This document shows positions 50,788 to 60,350 of a DNA stretch of 64,000 nt, one piece after another. The notes under the pieces were generated by a model that saw only the letters and a program-made list of their open reading frames with translations, searched no databases and was not told the DNA's origin. Source of the stretch: Thermoproteota archaeon (GTDB lineage: Archaea > Korarchaeota > Korarchaeia > Korarchaeales > Korarchaeaceae); NCBI GenBank assembly GCA_027491785.1, contig JAOZGJ010000010.1, forward strand, positions 1 to 64,000. Direction: 5' to 3'. Within the stretch, counting starts at the first letter, position 1; the number at the start of each line of letters is the position of its first letter. The position numbers and the translations under genes were made by a program.

Positions 50788-51792
50788 CTAATAAGCATTA
50801 TCAGAAGAATTTCTAATATCATCATATAACCAACATTTCACCTCATTTTCACCAACTGGGATCATGGGAGGTTCATCTAAGCATTTCTCCTGAGAATGGG
50901 AATAGGGACACCTAGGATGAAATCTGCAGCCAATGGGAGGGTCAGTTATATTGGGATGCCTGCCAGGTATGGGAATGAGACCCCTGCTTGGTAGTGCATC
51001 TAGGAGGAGCTTGGAATATGGATGCAAAGGGGATCTGAAGAAATATTCAGCTTTAGTAATTTCAACTATTTGTCCACAATACATGACGGCTATTACATCA
51101 GCTAATTTTTCTGCAAACTCTAGATCATGCGTTATAAGAAGAATAGCCGGGCTATCCCTCATATTCTTGATTTCTCTCAAAGCCTTTAGTGCTTTTTCCT
51201 TCATGATGGAATCTAGGCCCTTCGTAGGCTCATCAACTAGAAGTACTTTCGGTTTTCCAGCGATTCCTATTGCTAGGAGGGCTCTCTGCTTCATACCTCC
51301 GCTAAGCTGATGTGGGTAGCTTCTAGCTATCCTCTCAGGGGGATTAAGGCCGAGTTTCCTCAAAATTTCAACGGAAGTTTTCCATGCCTCTTTTCTTTTA
51401 TACCCATAACGTTCGATGAGTATCTCCCCTATCTGATCTCCTATCTTAAGCGTTGGATTCAGCATGGTATCTGGATTTTGAGGGATCCACGCTATTTCCT
51501 TCCCTCTAATTTCTCTCATAGATCTTTCATTAAGATCCAAGAGGTTCTTCCCTCCATACAAGATCTCTCCTGAGGATGAGGCATTACTTGGAAGAAGTCT
51601 CATGATGGAAATTCCAAGGACGCTCTTTCCGCTACCACTTTCACCTACTAGGGAAAGTACTCTGCCTTTCCTTAGGTTTAGGCTTATGTCATCTAATACA
51701 TCGATCCTCCCTCTTTCCGTTTGGAAAGAAACTTTCAGTCCCCTAATTCTCAAAATAACTTCTGTATCTGTGACAGGCAACGTAATGCCCAC
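50788..51792 (-). CDS. nikD: ABC transporter ATPase, OppD/DppD/NikD type (nickel operon)
   Basis: The protein has Walker A GESGSGKS, signature LSGGMKQRALLA, Walker B VLLVDEPTKGLD, and the C-terminal oligopeptide-transporter motif CRFHPRCPYSHSQEKC. It would pair with the second ATPase (51743-52645), which it overlaps by 50 bases at this start; a TTG at 51753 (IRGLKV segment) would shorten the overlap. Nickel as substrate is inferred from NikR at the end of the operon; peptides or other metals are the alternative. Confidence 0.88.
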   Translation of the reverse strand: MGITLPVTDTEVILRIRGLKVSFQTERGRIDVLDDISLNLRKGRVLSLVGESGSGKSVLGISIMRLLPSNASSSGEILYGGKNLLDLNERSMREIRGKEIAWIPQNPDTMLNPTLKIGDQIGEILIERYGYKRKEAWKTSVEILRKLGLNPPERIARSYPHQLSGGMKQRALLAIGIAGKPKVLLVDEPTKGLDSIMKEKALKALREIKNMRDSPAILLITHDLEFAEKLADVIAVMYCGQIVEITKAEYFFRSPLHPYSKLLLDALPSRGLIPIPGRHPNITDPPIGCRFHPRCPYSHSQEKCLDEPPMIPVGENEVKCWLYDDIRNSSDNAY

Positions 51793-52645
51793 CCTCCACC
51801 TTCCTCAATCTAGGTACCTCTTCTTTGCATGTAGGCATCCTATAAGGACATCTACCGTAGAAGGGACATCCTCTCGATTCTACGCTTGTTTCTATCCTAT
51901 CTTCCCTTTTACCAACGAGAACTTCCGTATAAGGGTGTAATGGATTCTTGATAAGCTCTCTCGCTGGAGCTAGCTCTACTATACTCCCAGATAGCATTAC
52001 AGCTATCTTTTCTCCCATAAAAGAGGCTACTCTCACATCATGTGATATGAATAAATAGGAGAGATTTCCCTTCAACGACTTTATGAGTCTCAGGATATCT
52101 GCTTGCGTACTTACATCTAACATTGAAGTAGGTTCATCGCAGATGAGGAGAATGGGATTAGTTATCAGGGAGCTTGCTATAACTGCCCTCTGGAGCTCCC
52201 CTCCACTTACCTCATGAGGTCTCCTCTGAAGGATATCATAGTCTAAAGAAACCATTTCCAAGAGCTTTTCTATCTGATCCTCTCTTTCCCTCTTATCAAT
52301 ACCATGTATCTTCAAAGGCTCTACTATGCTATCATAAAGCCTCCATCTTGGATCTAATGCGCTCTCGGGATGTTGCGGAATATAGCCCATTAACCTCCTA
52401 AGTTCCCTTGGAATCCTCCCAGTTACATCCTTTCCGTTGAATACCACCTTTCCCTCTGTAGGTGCAGTAATTCCAAGGAGCACTTTAGCCAAGGTCGTCT
52501 TACCTGCACCCGATTCCCCGATAATGGAGAGGGATTCTCCCTCCCCTAGGGAAATCGTTACATTATTGAGGGCAATTACCCTCCTCCCACCTATCCATCC
52601 GCTCTTATAGATCTTAGTTAGGTTGATTCCCTCCAGAATCTTCAA
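51743..52645 (-). CDS. nikE: ABC transporter ATPase, OppF/DppF/NikE type (nickel operon)
   Basis: The 300-residue ATPase shows Walker A GESGAGKTT, signature VSGGELQRAVIA, Walker B LLICDEPTSMLD, and a shorter C-terminal cysteine motif CPFYGRCPYRMPTC as in OppF-type partners. It forms a heterodimer with the other ATPase. It follows the DUF364 gene by 22 bases within the operon. Confidence 0.88.
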   Translation of the reverse strand: MKILEGINLTKIYKSGWIGGRRVIALNNVTISLGEGESLSIIGESGAGKTTLAKVLLGITAPTEGKVVFNGKDVTGRIPRELRRLMGYIPQHPESALDPRWRLYDSIVEPLKIHGIDKREREDQIEKLLEMVSLDYDILQRRPHEVSGGELQRAVIASSLITNPILLICDEPTSMLDVSTQADILRLIKSLKGNLSYLFISHDVRVASFMGEKIAVMLSGSIVELAPARELIKNPLHPYTEVLVGKREDRIETSVESRGCPFYGRCPYRMPTCKEEVPRLRKVEGGHYVACHRYRSYFEN

Positions 52646-52667
52646 GAAGGGTCACCTTTTTGGATTT

Positions 52668-53465
52668 TCAGTCCAATTTAATGGTATAAGGTTGAACATA
52701 TTCCCCAAAGAAAGCATCTCGCCAGGCTGTTAGCTTAATGGCCTTCCTCACCTTATCTACATCTATAACTTTAACACTGGCGACGTGAGTGAGCCCTATG
52801 CCTCTAAGGATGTTAGGATGGGCCTGAGCTGTGGAACCAACCAGCGCGCGTATCTTTGCATTTTTAGAGTACTTTATTATGCTATCCAAAGTATCGTTAA
52901 GTATAGCTGCCCCAGTTATTATTACAGCATCTGCCTGCGGAAGCAATCTAGGCTCTAGACAGTCAGAGAAAGCATTTCTACGTGCAGATTTATCCCTCTC
53001 GAAGACGATGACATCATATCCTAATGACTTCAATTTATCTACTAGAGGGGTCATAAAGCCCACAACTGCTATCTTACCCTCAGGAATTTCCTTCCTAACG
53101 AGGCTCACGACATCCTCTACTAGATTTGAATTCCACCTCTCTAGATCTAAGAGGTATTGGGAGACTGCATTGATGGTAGCAATGCCTAAAACTCGTTCAA
53201 TCATATGCACGCTATCAGCCATTCTCAATGCCTCTGCAGCTGGGCCCTTCTCTGAGAATCTTGGTGGTTCCCATACTTCTCGGTTAGACATTTCCAGTAA
53301 AGGTGTCAGGCACGCACCTAAAGCCCTTCTCCCTTCAGGATCCCTCACTACCACGTAGGTGTAGGGATGACATACAGCAGCGTCTTCTATAATAAGATCC
53401 GGGCCCTCCTTGATCATCTCCTCGCATCTGCTCTTCAGGATATCTAAAATCATTTTAATCACCAC
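52668..53465 (-). CDS. DUF364/DUF4213 putative heavy-metal-chelation protein in the nickel importer operon
   Basis: The 265-residue protein has the DUF364 Rossmann-like domain (VGFMTPLVDKLKSLGYDVIVFERD, DAVIITGAAILNDTLDSIIKYSKNAKIRALVGSTAQAHP) after an N-terminal DUF4213-like segment (EDAAVCHPYTYVVVRDPEGRRALGACLTP). A relative from Desulfitobacterium has been proposed to bind metals. Here it is embedded between the permease (seven-base overlap) and ATPase genes of a NikR-linked importer. A cytoplasmic nickel-handling or nickelophore-processing role is a good guess. Confidence 0.85.
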   Translation of the reverse strand: MVIKMILDILKSRCEEMIKEGPDLIIEDAAVCHPYTYVVVRDPEGRRALGACLTPLLEMSNREVWEPPRFSEKGPAAEALRMADSVHMIERVLGIATINAVSQYLLDLERWNSNLVEDVVSLVRKEIPEGKIAVVGFMTPLVDKLKSLGYDVIVFERDKSARRNAFSDCLEPRLLPQADAVIITGAAILNDTLDSIIKYSKNAKIRALVGSTAQAHPNILRGIGLTHVASVKVIDVDKVRKAIKLTAWRDAFFGEYVQPYTIKLD

Positions 53466-54286
53466 AACCTTACTCTAAGCCTTGGATTAAGGCTTCCCTC
53501 GAGATCTATTGCTACGAGGGTCATTCCTAATATGAGGAGAGTTAGAGCAGCTGTCGGGGGGCCTATCGTCCATATCCATTCATCGGTCAGAAATATGATG
53601 CTTCTCTGGAGGGCATGCTGGATCTCCATGCCCCAGCTCAGAGTAGTTGGATCTTCTAGACCGAAGAAACCTACGCTAGCCTCAGCTAGCACAGCGTGCC
53701 CAGCTTCCAAGACGAACTGAGCTGCAACCAATGGGAAAGTTGCAGGCAACAGGTGCTTTACCATGATATATGAGTCTCGAGCTCCAATGCATCTTAGCCT
53801 CTCTATATAACTCTTGCTGCTCTCCTGCCTGATGAAGGGTTTTATCACCCTCGCTGTTATTGCCCATCCAAAGAAGGAAAGCACGAGTATTATCAGCCAC
53901 ACGTTCGGCCTGAGAAAAGTGGCTAAGATAACAATGAGGGGTAAACGTGGAACAGTAAGGAAGAAATCGAGAACCCTTGATATTAGGGGATCCCATTTGG
54001 GGTAATATCCGGATACCAGGGCGACGATGGTACCTATCAGCGTAGAGATGGCAGCTGTTAAGGTCCCTACAATGACGGAAGTTCTGGCTCCATAGATCAG
54101 GTGAGTCAGCACATCATGCCCCACGTCATCTGTCCCAAGCAGGTGATGGGTCGTCGGTGGGCTCAACGGTGTGAATAGATCCTCTGGTTGATAAGGGGAG
54201 ATGAGCGGAGCTAGAGTTCCTATAATAGCTACAATCATGATTATAGCAAGTCCTATATACCCTCCCATCCCCAATAGCAGTTTCAA
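53459..54286 (-). CDS. nikC: ABC transporter permease, DppC/NikC type
   Basis: The 275-residue membrane protein has six helices and the BPD-transport EAA loop, beginning VIKPFIRQESSKSYIERLRCIGARDSYIMVKHLLP. The N-terminal PYQPEDLFTPLSPPTTHHLLGTDDVGHDVLTHLIYGARTS is characteristic of DppC/OppC/NikC permeases. Its start overlaps the stop of the partner permease by four bases. Confidence 0.92.
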   Translation of the reverse strand: MKLLLGMGGYIGLAIIMIVAIIGTLAPLISPYQPEDLFTPLSPPTTHHLLGTDDVGHDVLTHLIYGARTSVIVGTLTAAISTLIGTIVALVSGYYPKWDPLISRVLDFFLTVPRLPLIVILATFLRPNVWLIILVLSFFGWAITARVIKPFIRQESSKSYIERLRCIGARDSYIMVKHLLPATFPLVAAQFVLEAGHAVLAEASVGFFGLEDPTTLSWGMEIQHALQRSIIFLTDEWIWTIGPPTAALTLLILGMTLVAIDLEGSLNPRLRVRLW

Positions 54287-55257
54287 AGGAAACCCTCCCT
54301 CATCCTTGGATCTATGATCAGCGATAGGATATCTGCCAGGACATTCATGAGAACTAAAGAAGCCATTACAATGAGAAAAACCGCCTGCAGCAATGGAAAA
54401 TCATAGTAATCGTAGGCTGTCAACATGAGCCATGTGATCCCCGGGTAATTGAAGACATCTTCAACGAACATGCATGAAAGGATAGAGTATCCAAGGAGAA
54501 GGCCTGTTTTGGAGAATATGGGAGGGAGCGCATTTCTCATCACATGCCTTAGGAAGATGGTCCTCTCCTTTAACCCCTTTGATCTCGCGAAGAGGACGTA
54601 ATCCTCATCAAGGACGTTGATGATAGAATTCCTAAAGAAATAATACATTTGCCCGAATTCAGCCAGAGAGAATACGATTGCCGGAGCTATAGCATGCCAC
54701 AAGATATCCCTAATTCCCTCCTCGGTAGAAAAGCCTAGTGAAGGAAATATCCTGAGTTTTAAAGAGAAAAATATCAGGAATAGCATAGCTAGGGCGAAAG
54801 GTGGTACTGAATAGAGCGTCAAAGATATCGAGGTTAATGAGATATCCGTGAACCTCCCCCTCCTCTTGGCTGCTAGGGCGCTAAGGGGCAAGGCCAAAGA
54901 TATGGAGATAAGAAACCCCAGTAGTATTAAGATAATAGTCCTGAGCAGTGGGGGCAAGAGAACTTCCCTCACAGGCTCTGAAAAGTATGTAGAATATCCA
55001 AAATTTAGAAGCGCTATGTTCCTCATGTAAGTGAGATACTGATCGATGAGGGGCTTATTAAGTCCGTAATACTCTATTAGCTTATCCCTCGCCTCTTTCG
55101 TAAGGATTAAGGGAATATCAGCTGCTTCTCCACCTAGGTAATCTAAGGGACTTCCAGGCATGAACCTAACGAGCAGAAAGGAGACAGAAGCGATTAACAT
55201 GAGTAAGATCGCATATTGAATGACCTTAAAAAGTAAGGGCAGGAGGAGACGGCGCAA
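54283..55257 (-). CDS. nikB: ABC transporter permease, DppB/NikB type
   Basis: The 324-residue membrane protein has the DppB/NikB layout: an N-terminal helix and FLLVRFMPGSPLDYLGG, then the EAA loop region (DEDYVLFARSKGLKERTIFLRHVMRNALPP) and ILSCMFVEDVFNYPGITWLMLTAYDYYDFPLLQAV. It follows the substrate-binding protein by four bases and overlaps nikC by four. Confidence 0.92.
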   Translation of the reverse strand: MRRLLLPLLFKVIQYAILLMLIASVSFLLVRFMPGSPLDYLGGEAADIPLILTKEARDKLIEYYGLNKPLIDQYLTYMRNIALLNFGYSTYFSEPVREVLLPPLLRTIILILLGFLISISLALPLSALAAKRRGRFTDISLTSISLTLYSVPPFALAMLFLIFFSLKLRIFPSLGFSTEEGIRDILWHAIAPAIVFSLAEFGQMYYFFRNSIINVLDEDYVLFARSKGLKERTIFLRHVMRNALPPIFSKTGLLLGYSILSCMFVEDVFNYPGITWLMLTAYDYYDFPLLQAVFLIVMASLVLMNVLADILSLIIDPRMREGFL

Positions 55258-55261
55258 CTAT

Positions 55262-56968
55262 CTACCCTCTCCTCACCTTTCTCATCAAATATACTAAGAT
55301 TAGGATCACGATTACCAGTAGGACTAGCGATATAAGGAGTTCATTCTGTCCTAACGTAGTTTTCACTGCACTCCCAGAGGGAGTATATTCGGCTCTCTTC
55401 AGTAGAGCAATTTTGTTCCACCATATAGGTATCCCATGGGCTATTCCCCGCTTTGTCCAGAACCAGTTAATTGGTTTAGATGTCGTATAGACGCAATCAG
55501 TCTTAGGATGATAGAGGGCAATCAGTGGAAGATCCTGCGCTATGATAAGCTGTAGCTTATCAGCTAATACCTTCTTCTTCTCTTTGTCTGTTGTTATATA
55601 GAATTCTTTATAGAGCTTTTGGAATGTTGTGTTGGAATATGTATGAGCTGGCCAATCAACTGTCGATTTTATTCCGGGCCAGAGATCAATAATCCCTCCA
55701 TGGCCCGTTATCGCCATGTAGAAATCTCCTTTGTCCAGTAAATTATCCATCGGCTTGGTATCCATTACCTTAATCACTATATCTATGCCCACTTCCTTCA
55801 ACTGCTGCCTTATTAATTCGGCTTCGCGTGAATACCTTTTCACTGAAAGCATTATAAAGGAGAGCTTCGTTCCATTAGGTGTCTCCCTTATACCATCGCC
55901 GTCCCTATCTTTAAATCCCATGCTATCCATCATTAGCTCGGCTTTGCTTCTATTGTAGTTATATCTAGGAAGATCAGGGTTGTACCACGGAGAGTCCGGA
56001 TGGGTTATGCCTAAACTTGCAACAACCCCTCCTCCATGGAGGACCTTCTCCACAATCTCAGACCTATTTATAGCATAGGCGATGGACTCCCTAAACCTCT
56101 TTAAAGTGAATGGATACCTTTTACAGTTGAATATGAGCTCTAGCACCCAGTAACTGGGTCCCTCCAAGATCCTATAAGATCTATCTCCCCTAAACGTTGA
56201 TACTACTTCAACTTCAGATCCGTAGAATGAGGCAGCATCCACCTCTCCACTCTTTAAGGCTACGGAGGCATCTCCGCCCATTGGTCCCCCTATGGCCTTT
56301 AAATAGAGCCTCTTTACAATAGGCGTACCCATAAAATAACCTTCATTTGCCTCTAATAAGTAATACTCACCTTTCTTATATTCTACTAATTTGTAAGGGC
56401 CAGATCCTATGAAAGCTTTTTTATCTACATATTTAAGCGGGTTAGTTACATTACTCCATACATGCTTCGGGATTATCTGCACCTCCCCCATGAACTCATC
56501 CAAGAAGCTGGAATAAGGTTCCTTAAGAGCTATCTCCACCGTAAGATTATCCAAAGCCCTCGCACTCTTCAAATATGTAGCTACCGCAGAAGCCCCAAAG
56601 GGGAAAGGATATTTCTTCAGGTAATTAAACGTGAATGCAACATCCTCTGCCGTTAAAGGTAGGCCATCATGCCAGTGGATCCCTCTTCTCAGGTGGATAA
56701 TCCACAGTAGTCCGTTGCTCTTTGAGGTCCAGTTACTGGCGAGCCAGGGTATGAACCCCTTATCATCCTTCCATATCAGGGTATCCCATATAAAGGAGGT
56801 TAGGACATAGGAAGGTCCTCTTCTGTGATGAAATGGTGTAGGAATACCCCAATCGCCAAAAGCTATGCTGTAGGTATTTATCTGATTTTCATTCTGACCG
56901 GATATCGACGATGCGGTTATCAGAAGAGAGAATAAGAGAATGAAGGGCAGTACCCTAATTATAGTCAT
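55262..56968 (-). CDS. nikA: ABC substrate-binding protein, DppA/NikA family, membrane-anchored
   Basis: The 568-residue protein has a signal peptide, the SBP_bac_5 fold (WIIHLRRGIHWHDGLPLTAEDVAFTFNYL and the late KLQLIIAQDLPLIALYHP), and a C-terminal transmembrane helix followed by basic residues (VLLVIVILILVYLMRKVRRG), which anchors it at the membrane, a common archaeal arrangement. It is the first gene of the nik operon. It could bind nickel chelates or peptides; nickel is favoured by NikR and DUF364 in the operon. Confidence 0.9.
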   Translation of the reverse strand: MTIIRVLPFILLFSLLITASSISGQNENQINTYSIAFGDWGIPTPFHHRRGPSYVLTSFIWDTLIWKDDKGFIPWLASNWTSKSNGLLWIIHLRRGIHWHDGLPLTAEDVAFTFNYLKKYPFPFGASAVATYLKSARALDNLTVEIALKEPYSSFLDEFMGEVQIIPKHVWSNVTNPLKYVDKKAFIGSGPYKLVEYKKGEYYLLEANEGYFMGTPIVKRLYLKAIGGPMGGDASVALKSGEVDAASFYGSEVEVVSTFRGDRSYRILEGPSYWVLELIFNCKRYPFTLKRFRESIAYAINRSEIVEKVLHGGGVVASLGITHPDSPWYNPDLPRYNYNRSKAELMMDSMGFKDRDGDGIRETPNGTKLSFIMLSVKRYSREAELIRQQLKEVGIDIVIKVMDTKPMDNLLDKGDFYMAITGHGGIIDLWPGIKSTVDWPAHTYSNTTFQKLYKEFYITTDKEKKKVLADKLQLIIAQDLPLIALYHPKTDCVYTTSKPINWFWTKRGIAHGIPIWWNKIALLKRAEYTPSGSAVKTTLGQNELLISLVLLVIVILILVYLMRKVRRG

Positions 56969-57208
56969 AGATGATCCAGCTATAGTAGCACCATTTTAAT
57001 AATAAGTATTACTCAATGTCCCTAATATGGTTCAGGACCATGTAGTAAAATAAGTAACTTAAAAAGTCAAAAAAGATAGAAAACACTACTTTTAGTAATT
57101 TAAATTCAGTTTTCTCATAATACCAGCCATATGTGAAAATATATTTCCCCTGATCTGCAGTAGAAGTAGAGTATATATCAAAGGATACCCTAACATGCCA
57201 TCCAGAGT
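56969..57208. promoter_or_regulatory. Divergent promoter region of the nickel operon and an EamA transporter
   Basis: This AT-rich 240-bp gap must hold the nik promoter, which would be the NikR target. On the minus strand a TATA-like TTATTATTAAAA lies near 56992-57005. A small inverted repeat, ATGGT (57027-57031) and ACCAT (57037-57041), lies just upstream and is a weak operator candidate; it does not match the E. coli NikR site. Confidence 0.4.
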
Positions 57209-58021
57209 ATGAGAGAGAAATCCTTAGGTAAGATATATCTAACGTTAGCTGCCTCCCTTTGGGGAACATTAGGCCTAGCTGCCAGTCTTGCAATGTGGGA
57301 AGGTATGACACCTGAATCTGTAGCTTTTTTCAGAGCTTTAATAGGCTTTATGGTGGGTTTTCCCCTAGTTAGATTAAGTTTCTTGGATTCAAGGATGGCT
57401 AAACTTGGCTTATTCTTAGCTGGACCTCTTTATCTCAGTTACATCTATAGCATCAAATATTCAGGTATAGGAATAGCTGCTGCTCTACTCTACCTAGCTC
57501 CGACCATAGTAACCTTGTTCTCCTCGCCCCTGCTGAAGGAAAATGTTACAACTAAGAAGTTGGTATCTGCGATCTTGGCAACCTTTGGAGCCATACTAAC
57601 TCAATTCAAGGGAGGAATTTTCGAACCTAACCTGATAGGTATATCATTGGGCCTCATGTCAGCTTTCTTCTACGCAAGTATGATAATATATGTGAGGAAG
57701 TTGATGCTATGCGGTTATAGTCCCATAGAAGTGGGAATTTCTCCTCTCATATGGGCATCTCTGGAGCTATCACCCTTCCTCTCCCTGAGATTGACTCCTC
57801 TTTCTTTAGCTTCTATACTATATCTAGGTATTTTCACAGCAGCGATAGCTTACATCTTACAGGCTAAAGGTCTTAAGATCATAGAAGCTAGTACGGCGGG
57901 AGTTATATCTACCATAGAGCCTTTCGTGGCCCTGTTGATAGGCCTCCTTATGGGAGAGCCCTTGGGTCTGACAGGAACCCTAGGATCCCTGATGATAATC
58001 TCCGCAGCCATCATAGTATAG
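57209..58021 (+). CDS. EamA/DMT-family transporter
   Basis: The 270-residue protein has about ten hydrophobic helices in two halves; signatures are LTLAASLWGTLGLAASLAMWEGM, FFRALIGFMVGFP and the C-terminal EASTAGVISTIEPFVALLIGLLMGEPLG. It belongs to the drug/metabolite transporter superfamily. It is divergent from the nickel operon; a part in metal or nickelophore transport is possible but unsupported. Confidence 0.88.
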   Translation: MREKSLGKIYLTLAASLWGTLGLAASLAMWEGMTPESVAFFRALIGFMVGFPLVRLSFLDSRMAKLGLFLAGPLYLSYIYSIKYSGIGIAAALLYLAPTIVTLFSSPLLKENVTTKKLVSAILATFGAILTQFKGGIFEPNLIGISLGLMSAFFYASMIIYVRKLMLCGYSPIEVGISPLIWASLELSPFLSLRLTPLSLASILYLGIFTAAIAYILQAKGLKIIEASTAGVISTIEPFVALLIGLLMGEPLGLTGTLGSLMIISAAIIV

Positions 58022-58113
58022 TATAACCGCATATTAATCTAAATAGTATGCATCTTAATCGAATTTTCCTCCACAGTAAAAAGAAGAAGTGAGAAGAGAG
58101 ATGGAAGGGGTCT

Positions 58114-59370
58114 CTACTGCCCTAGGACTACCTTCTCGATCTCATCCCTCCTCTCGATTATGTCTCTCTTAGCTAGTTCCATTACCTCCCTAAGTGATAT
58201 GCCTAGCTGATCAGCTGCTGACCTTAGATCATCGTATTCAGGCTTCATATTTATTATGCTTCCATCGGGCGCCTTTGACACCTTTACCCTTACACGGAAT
58301 TCCTTTCCACCTATTCTCAGGGGGACAGGTTTCTTTATCCTCTTTGCTACTATTCTCGGGGTCTCTATGATCCTAACCCCCAGCGTACCTGCTTCCCTCA
58401 TCAGGACATTGACTAGGTGCTGGTAGTTATCTAATTCTGCTAAAACCTTTATCAAATGCCCGGGTCTATTCTTCTTCGTCACCATTGGGATTATCGCTGT
58501 ATCAATGGCTCCCTCCTCCATTAGCTTACCGACTAGATGGCCAAGAACCTCGCCGCTCACGTCGTCCACATGGGTCTCGAGGGTCACTATCTTATCCATG
58601 ATGAGCTCTCCTCTACTTCCCTCTATCAACCGGAGGACGTTAGGTACATTCTCAAACTCGCCAGTCGCTGCCCCATAGCCGACTCCCTCTATGGTCATTG
58701 GAGGAATGAAGCTCGTCACGCGGTGGGCTAGATTCACTAGGAGAGCGGCTCCCGTTGGAGTCGTAAGTTCAGCTTCTACGGGGGTATGTGATACTGGAAA
58801 CTTATGACGCTTCAGTATTTCTAGGACTGCCGGAGCGGGTACTGGAAGTCTGCCATGGGATATCTCCAGATAACCTCCTCCTAAGGCTGGAGGCATCGCA
58901 TAGATCTCGCTGTCTAGAAGGCCAGCCTCCTCCATCAGGGCGTAAGTCCCAACTATATCTAGGAGGGTATCTGCAGATGCAAGTTCGTGGAAGTGGGCTT
59001 TAGATGGTTCGAAACCATGAACAGCGACTTCAGAGGCGACTAGCTCATCTAGGGTTTTTCTCACGAGATCGGTCGCTTTTTCCGAGAGTTCCACCTTGCT
59101 GCACAGCTTATCAGCATTTTCCTTTATATCAGAAGCCATCACATGATGGAAGTGCTCATCTATCTCCATGAAGACCTGCTTAGCCCTTATCCCCCTCTTC
59201 CTCACATCCTTGATCTCCAACTTTATATCGTTAACGTAGTCTAGGAGATCCTTTACGGCATCGGCTATCCTATATAGGGGATCCTGAACTCCAGTCAGGT
59301 CCACTATAGCACCTAAAAACATATCTCCCGAAATACCAGCTATCCTAGGATCGATAACTAGAATCTTCAA
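58114..59370 (-). CDS. larC: LarC, nickel-pincer cofactor cyclometallase
   Basis: LarC inserts nickel into the pyridinium dithiodicarboxylate mononucleotide ligand in a CTP-dependent step. The 418-residue protein has the family's N-terminal IDPRIAGISGDMFLGA, HFHELASADTLLDIVGTYALME, LTTPTGAALL, VETHVDDVSGE (as LETHVDDVSGEVLGHLV) and KKNRPGHLI with the conserved RPG loop. It is translated as one polypeptide here, whereas some bacteria need a frameshift to join the two halves. It overlaps larB by four bases. Confidence 0.95.
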   Translation of the reverse strand: MKILVIDPRIAGISGDMFLGAIVDLTGVQDPLYRIADAVKDLLDYVNDIKLEIKDVRKRGIRAKQVFMEIDEHFHHVMASDIKENADKLCSKVELSEKATDLVRKTLDELVASEVAVHGFEPSKAHFHELASADTLLDIVGTYALMEEAGLLDSEIYAMPPALGGGYLEISHGRLPVPAPAVLEILKRHKFPVSHTPVEAELTTPTGAALLVNLAHRVTSFIPPMTIEGVGYGAATGEFENVPNVLRLIEGSRGELIMDKIVTLETHVDDVSGEVLGHLVGKLMEEGAIDTAIIPMVTKKNRPGHLIKVLAELDNYQHLVNVLMREAGTLGVRIIETPRIVAKRIKKPVPLRIGGKEFRVRVKVSKAPDGSIINMKPEYDDLRSAADQLGISLREVMELAKRDIIERRDEIEKVVLGQ

Positions 59371-60149
59371 CTTTCCTTCCTCCCGATGGCGGCCCTATTG
59401 GCCACCGCTATGGCAGCGTAAGCTGCCCCAACACTATTATTCACATTGACCACGACAATCCCCGGAGAGCAGGACTGAAGCATTGAGTACAGGGCAGATA
59501 TGCCCTCTCCTCCCAAACCATAGCCAACTGAGGTGGGAAGCCCGATGACCAGCACGTCCACGAGGGATGCCACTATGGAGGGAAGCATGCCCTCCATGCC
59601 CGCTGCTACTACTATCACATCGACATCTTCGGATAGGACTTTCCTGACGGCATCTATGGATCTCTTGAGGCTGGCTATGCCCGCATCGTACACGCTTATC
59701 GCCTTACATCCAGCTTCCTCCACTATCAACCTGACCTCCTCGGCTACAGGGACGTCGGAGGTGCCTGCAGTTATTATCCCTACCCTCCCTCCCGTTGAGG
59801 GGGGTTTGTAACCCCTCTCCCTGATAACGAAGACCCTAGAGTGGGGCGCGCTTATCACATCGTACTCATCCTTGAGCTCGTTAATGACATCCATCTGATC
59901 GTCCCTGACCCTAGAGACGATCACCCTCCTACTTCTCCCGATTGTCCTCTTAATGACGCTTCTCAGGGTTTCCTTATCTTTCTTCTCAGCGAAGACTACC
60001 TCTGGTAATCCCTTCCTCATTTCCCTGCCGAAATCAAGCTTAACAGTGTCTCCTATTTCTTCTATTCCCCATAACCTTATCTCCCTTTCAGCAGTCTCTA
60101 TGTCTATCTCTCCGCTCATCAGCTTCATGAGGATCGATCTGAGGTTCAT
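59367..60149 (-). CDS. larB: LarB, nickel-pincer cofactor carboxylase/hydrolase
   Basis: LarB carboxylates and hydrolyses nicotinic acid adenine dinucleotide to begin nickel-pincer cofactor synthesis. The 260-residue protein has the PurE-like (AIRC) domain: VGIITAGTSDVPVAEEVRLIVEEAG, VYDAGIASLKRS, VIVVAAGMEGMLPSIVASLVDVLVIGLPTSVGYGLGGEG and the NSVGAAYAA end. The ATG lies about 26 bases from a TATA-like TTTAAAATAAAT on the minus strand (near 60168-60179), so the transcript is probably leaderless. LarE, the sulfur-transferring enzyme, is not in the window. Confidence 0.95.
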   Translation of the reverse strand: MNLRSILMKLMSGEIDIETAEREIRLWGIEEIGDTVKLDFGREMRKGLPEVVFAEKKDKETLRSVIKRTIGRSRRVIVSRVRDDQMDVINELKDEYDVISAPHSRVFVIRERGYKPPSTGGRVGIITAGTSDVPVAEEVRLIVEEAGCKAISVYDAGIASLKRSIDAVRKVLSEDVDVIVVAAGMEGMLPSIVASLVDVLVIGLPTSVGYGLGGEGISALYSMLQSCSPGIVVVNVNNSVGAAYAAIAVANRAAIGRKES

Positions 60150-60350
60150 AATATCTAACTATCTTCGATTTATTTTAAATTTCCCCTGAACTCTCATCGT
60201 CATGTTCATCTTATTATGATGAGCCCGGAGATACACTAATAATTAGTCTACTTAAGGGTCCTACTCACTTTAGATAAAATAAAGTAAGGGATGCTGGATA
60301 AAATTATATAACAAACATACATGCAATAGGCTGAGAAGGTGACGTCCCAA

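Noticed and set aside
57027-57041. ATGGT-TCAGG-ACCAT as a NikR operator
   Set aside because: Five-base arms are too short to call, and the arrangement does not fit the long-spaced NikR sites known from bacteria; kept only as a weak note.
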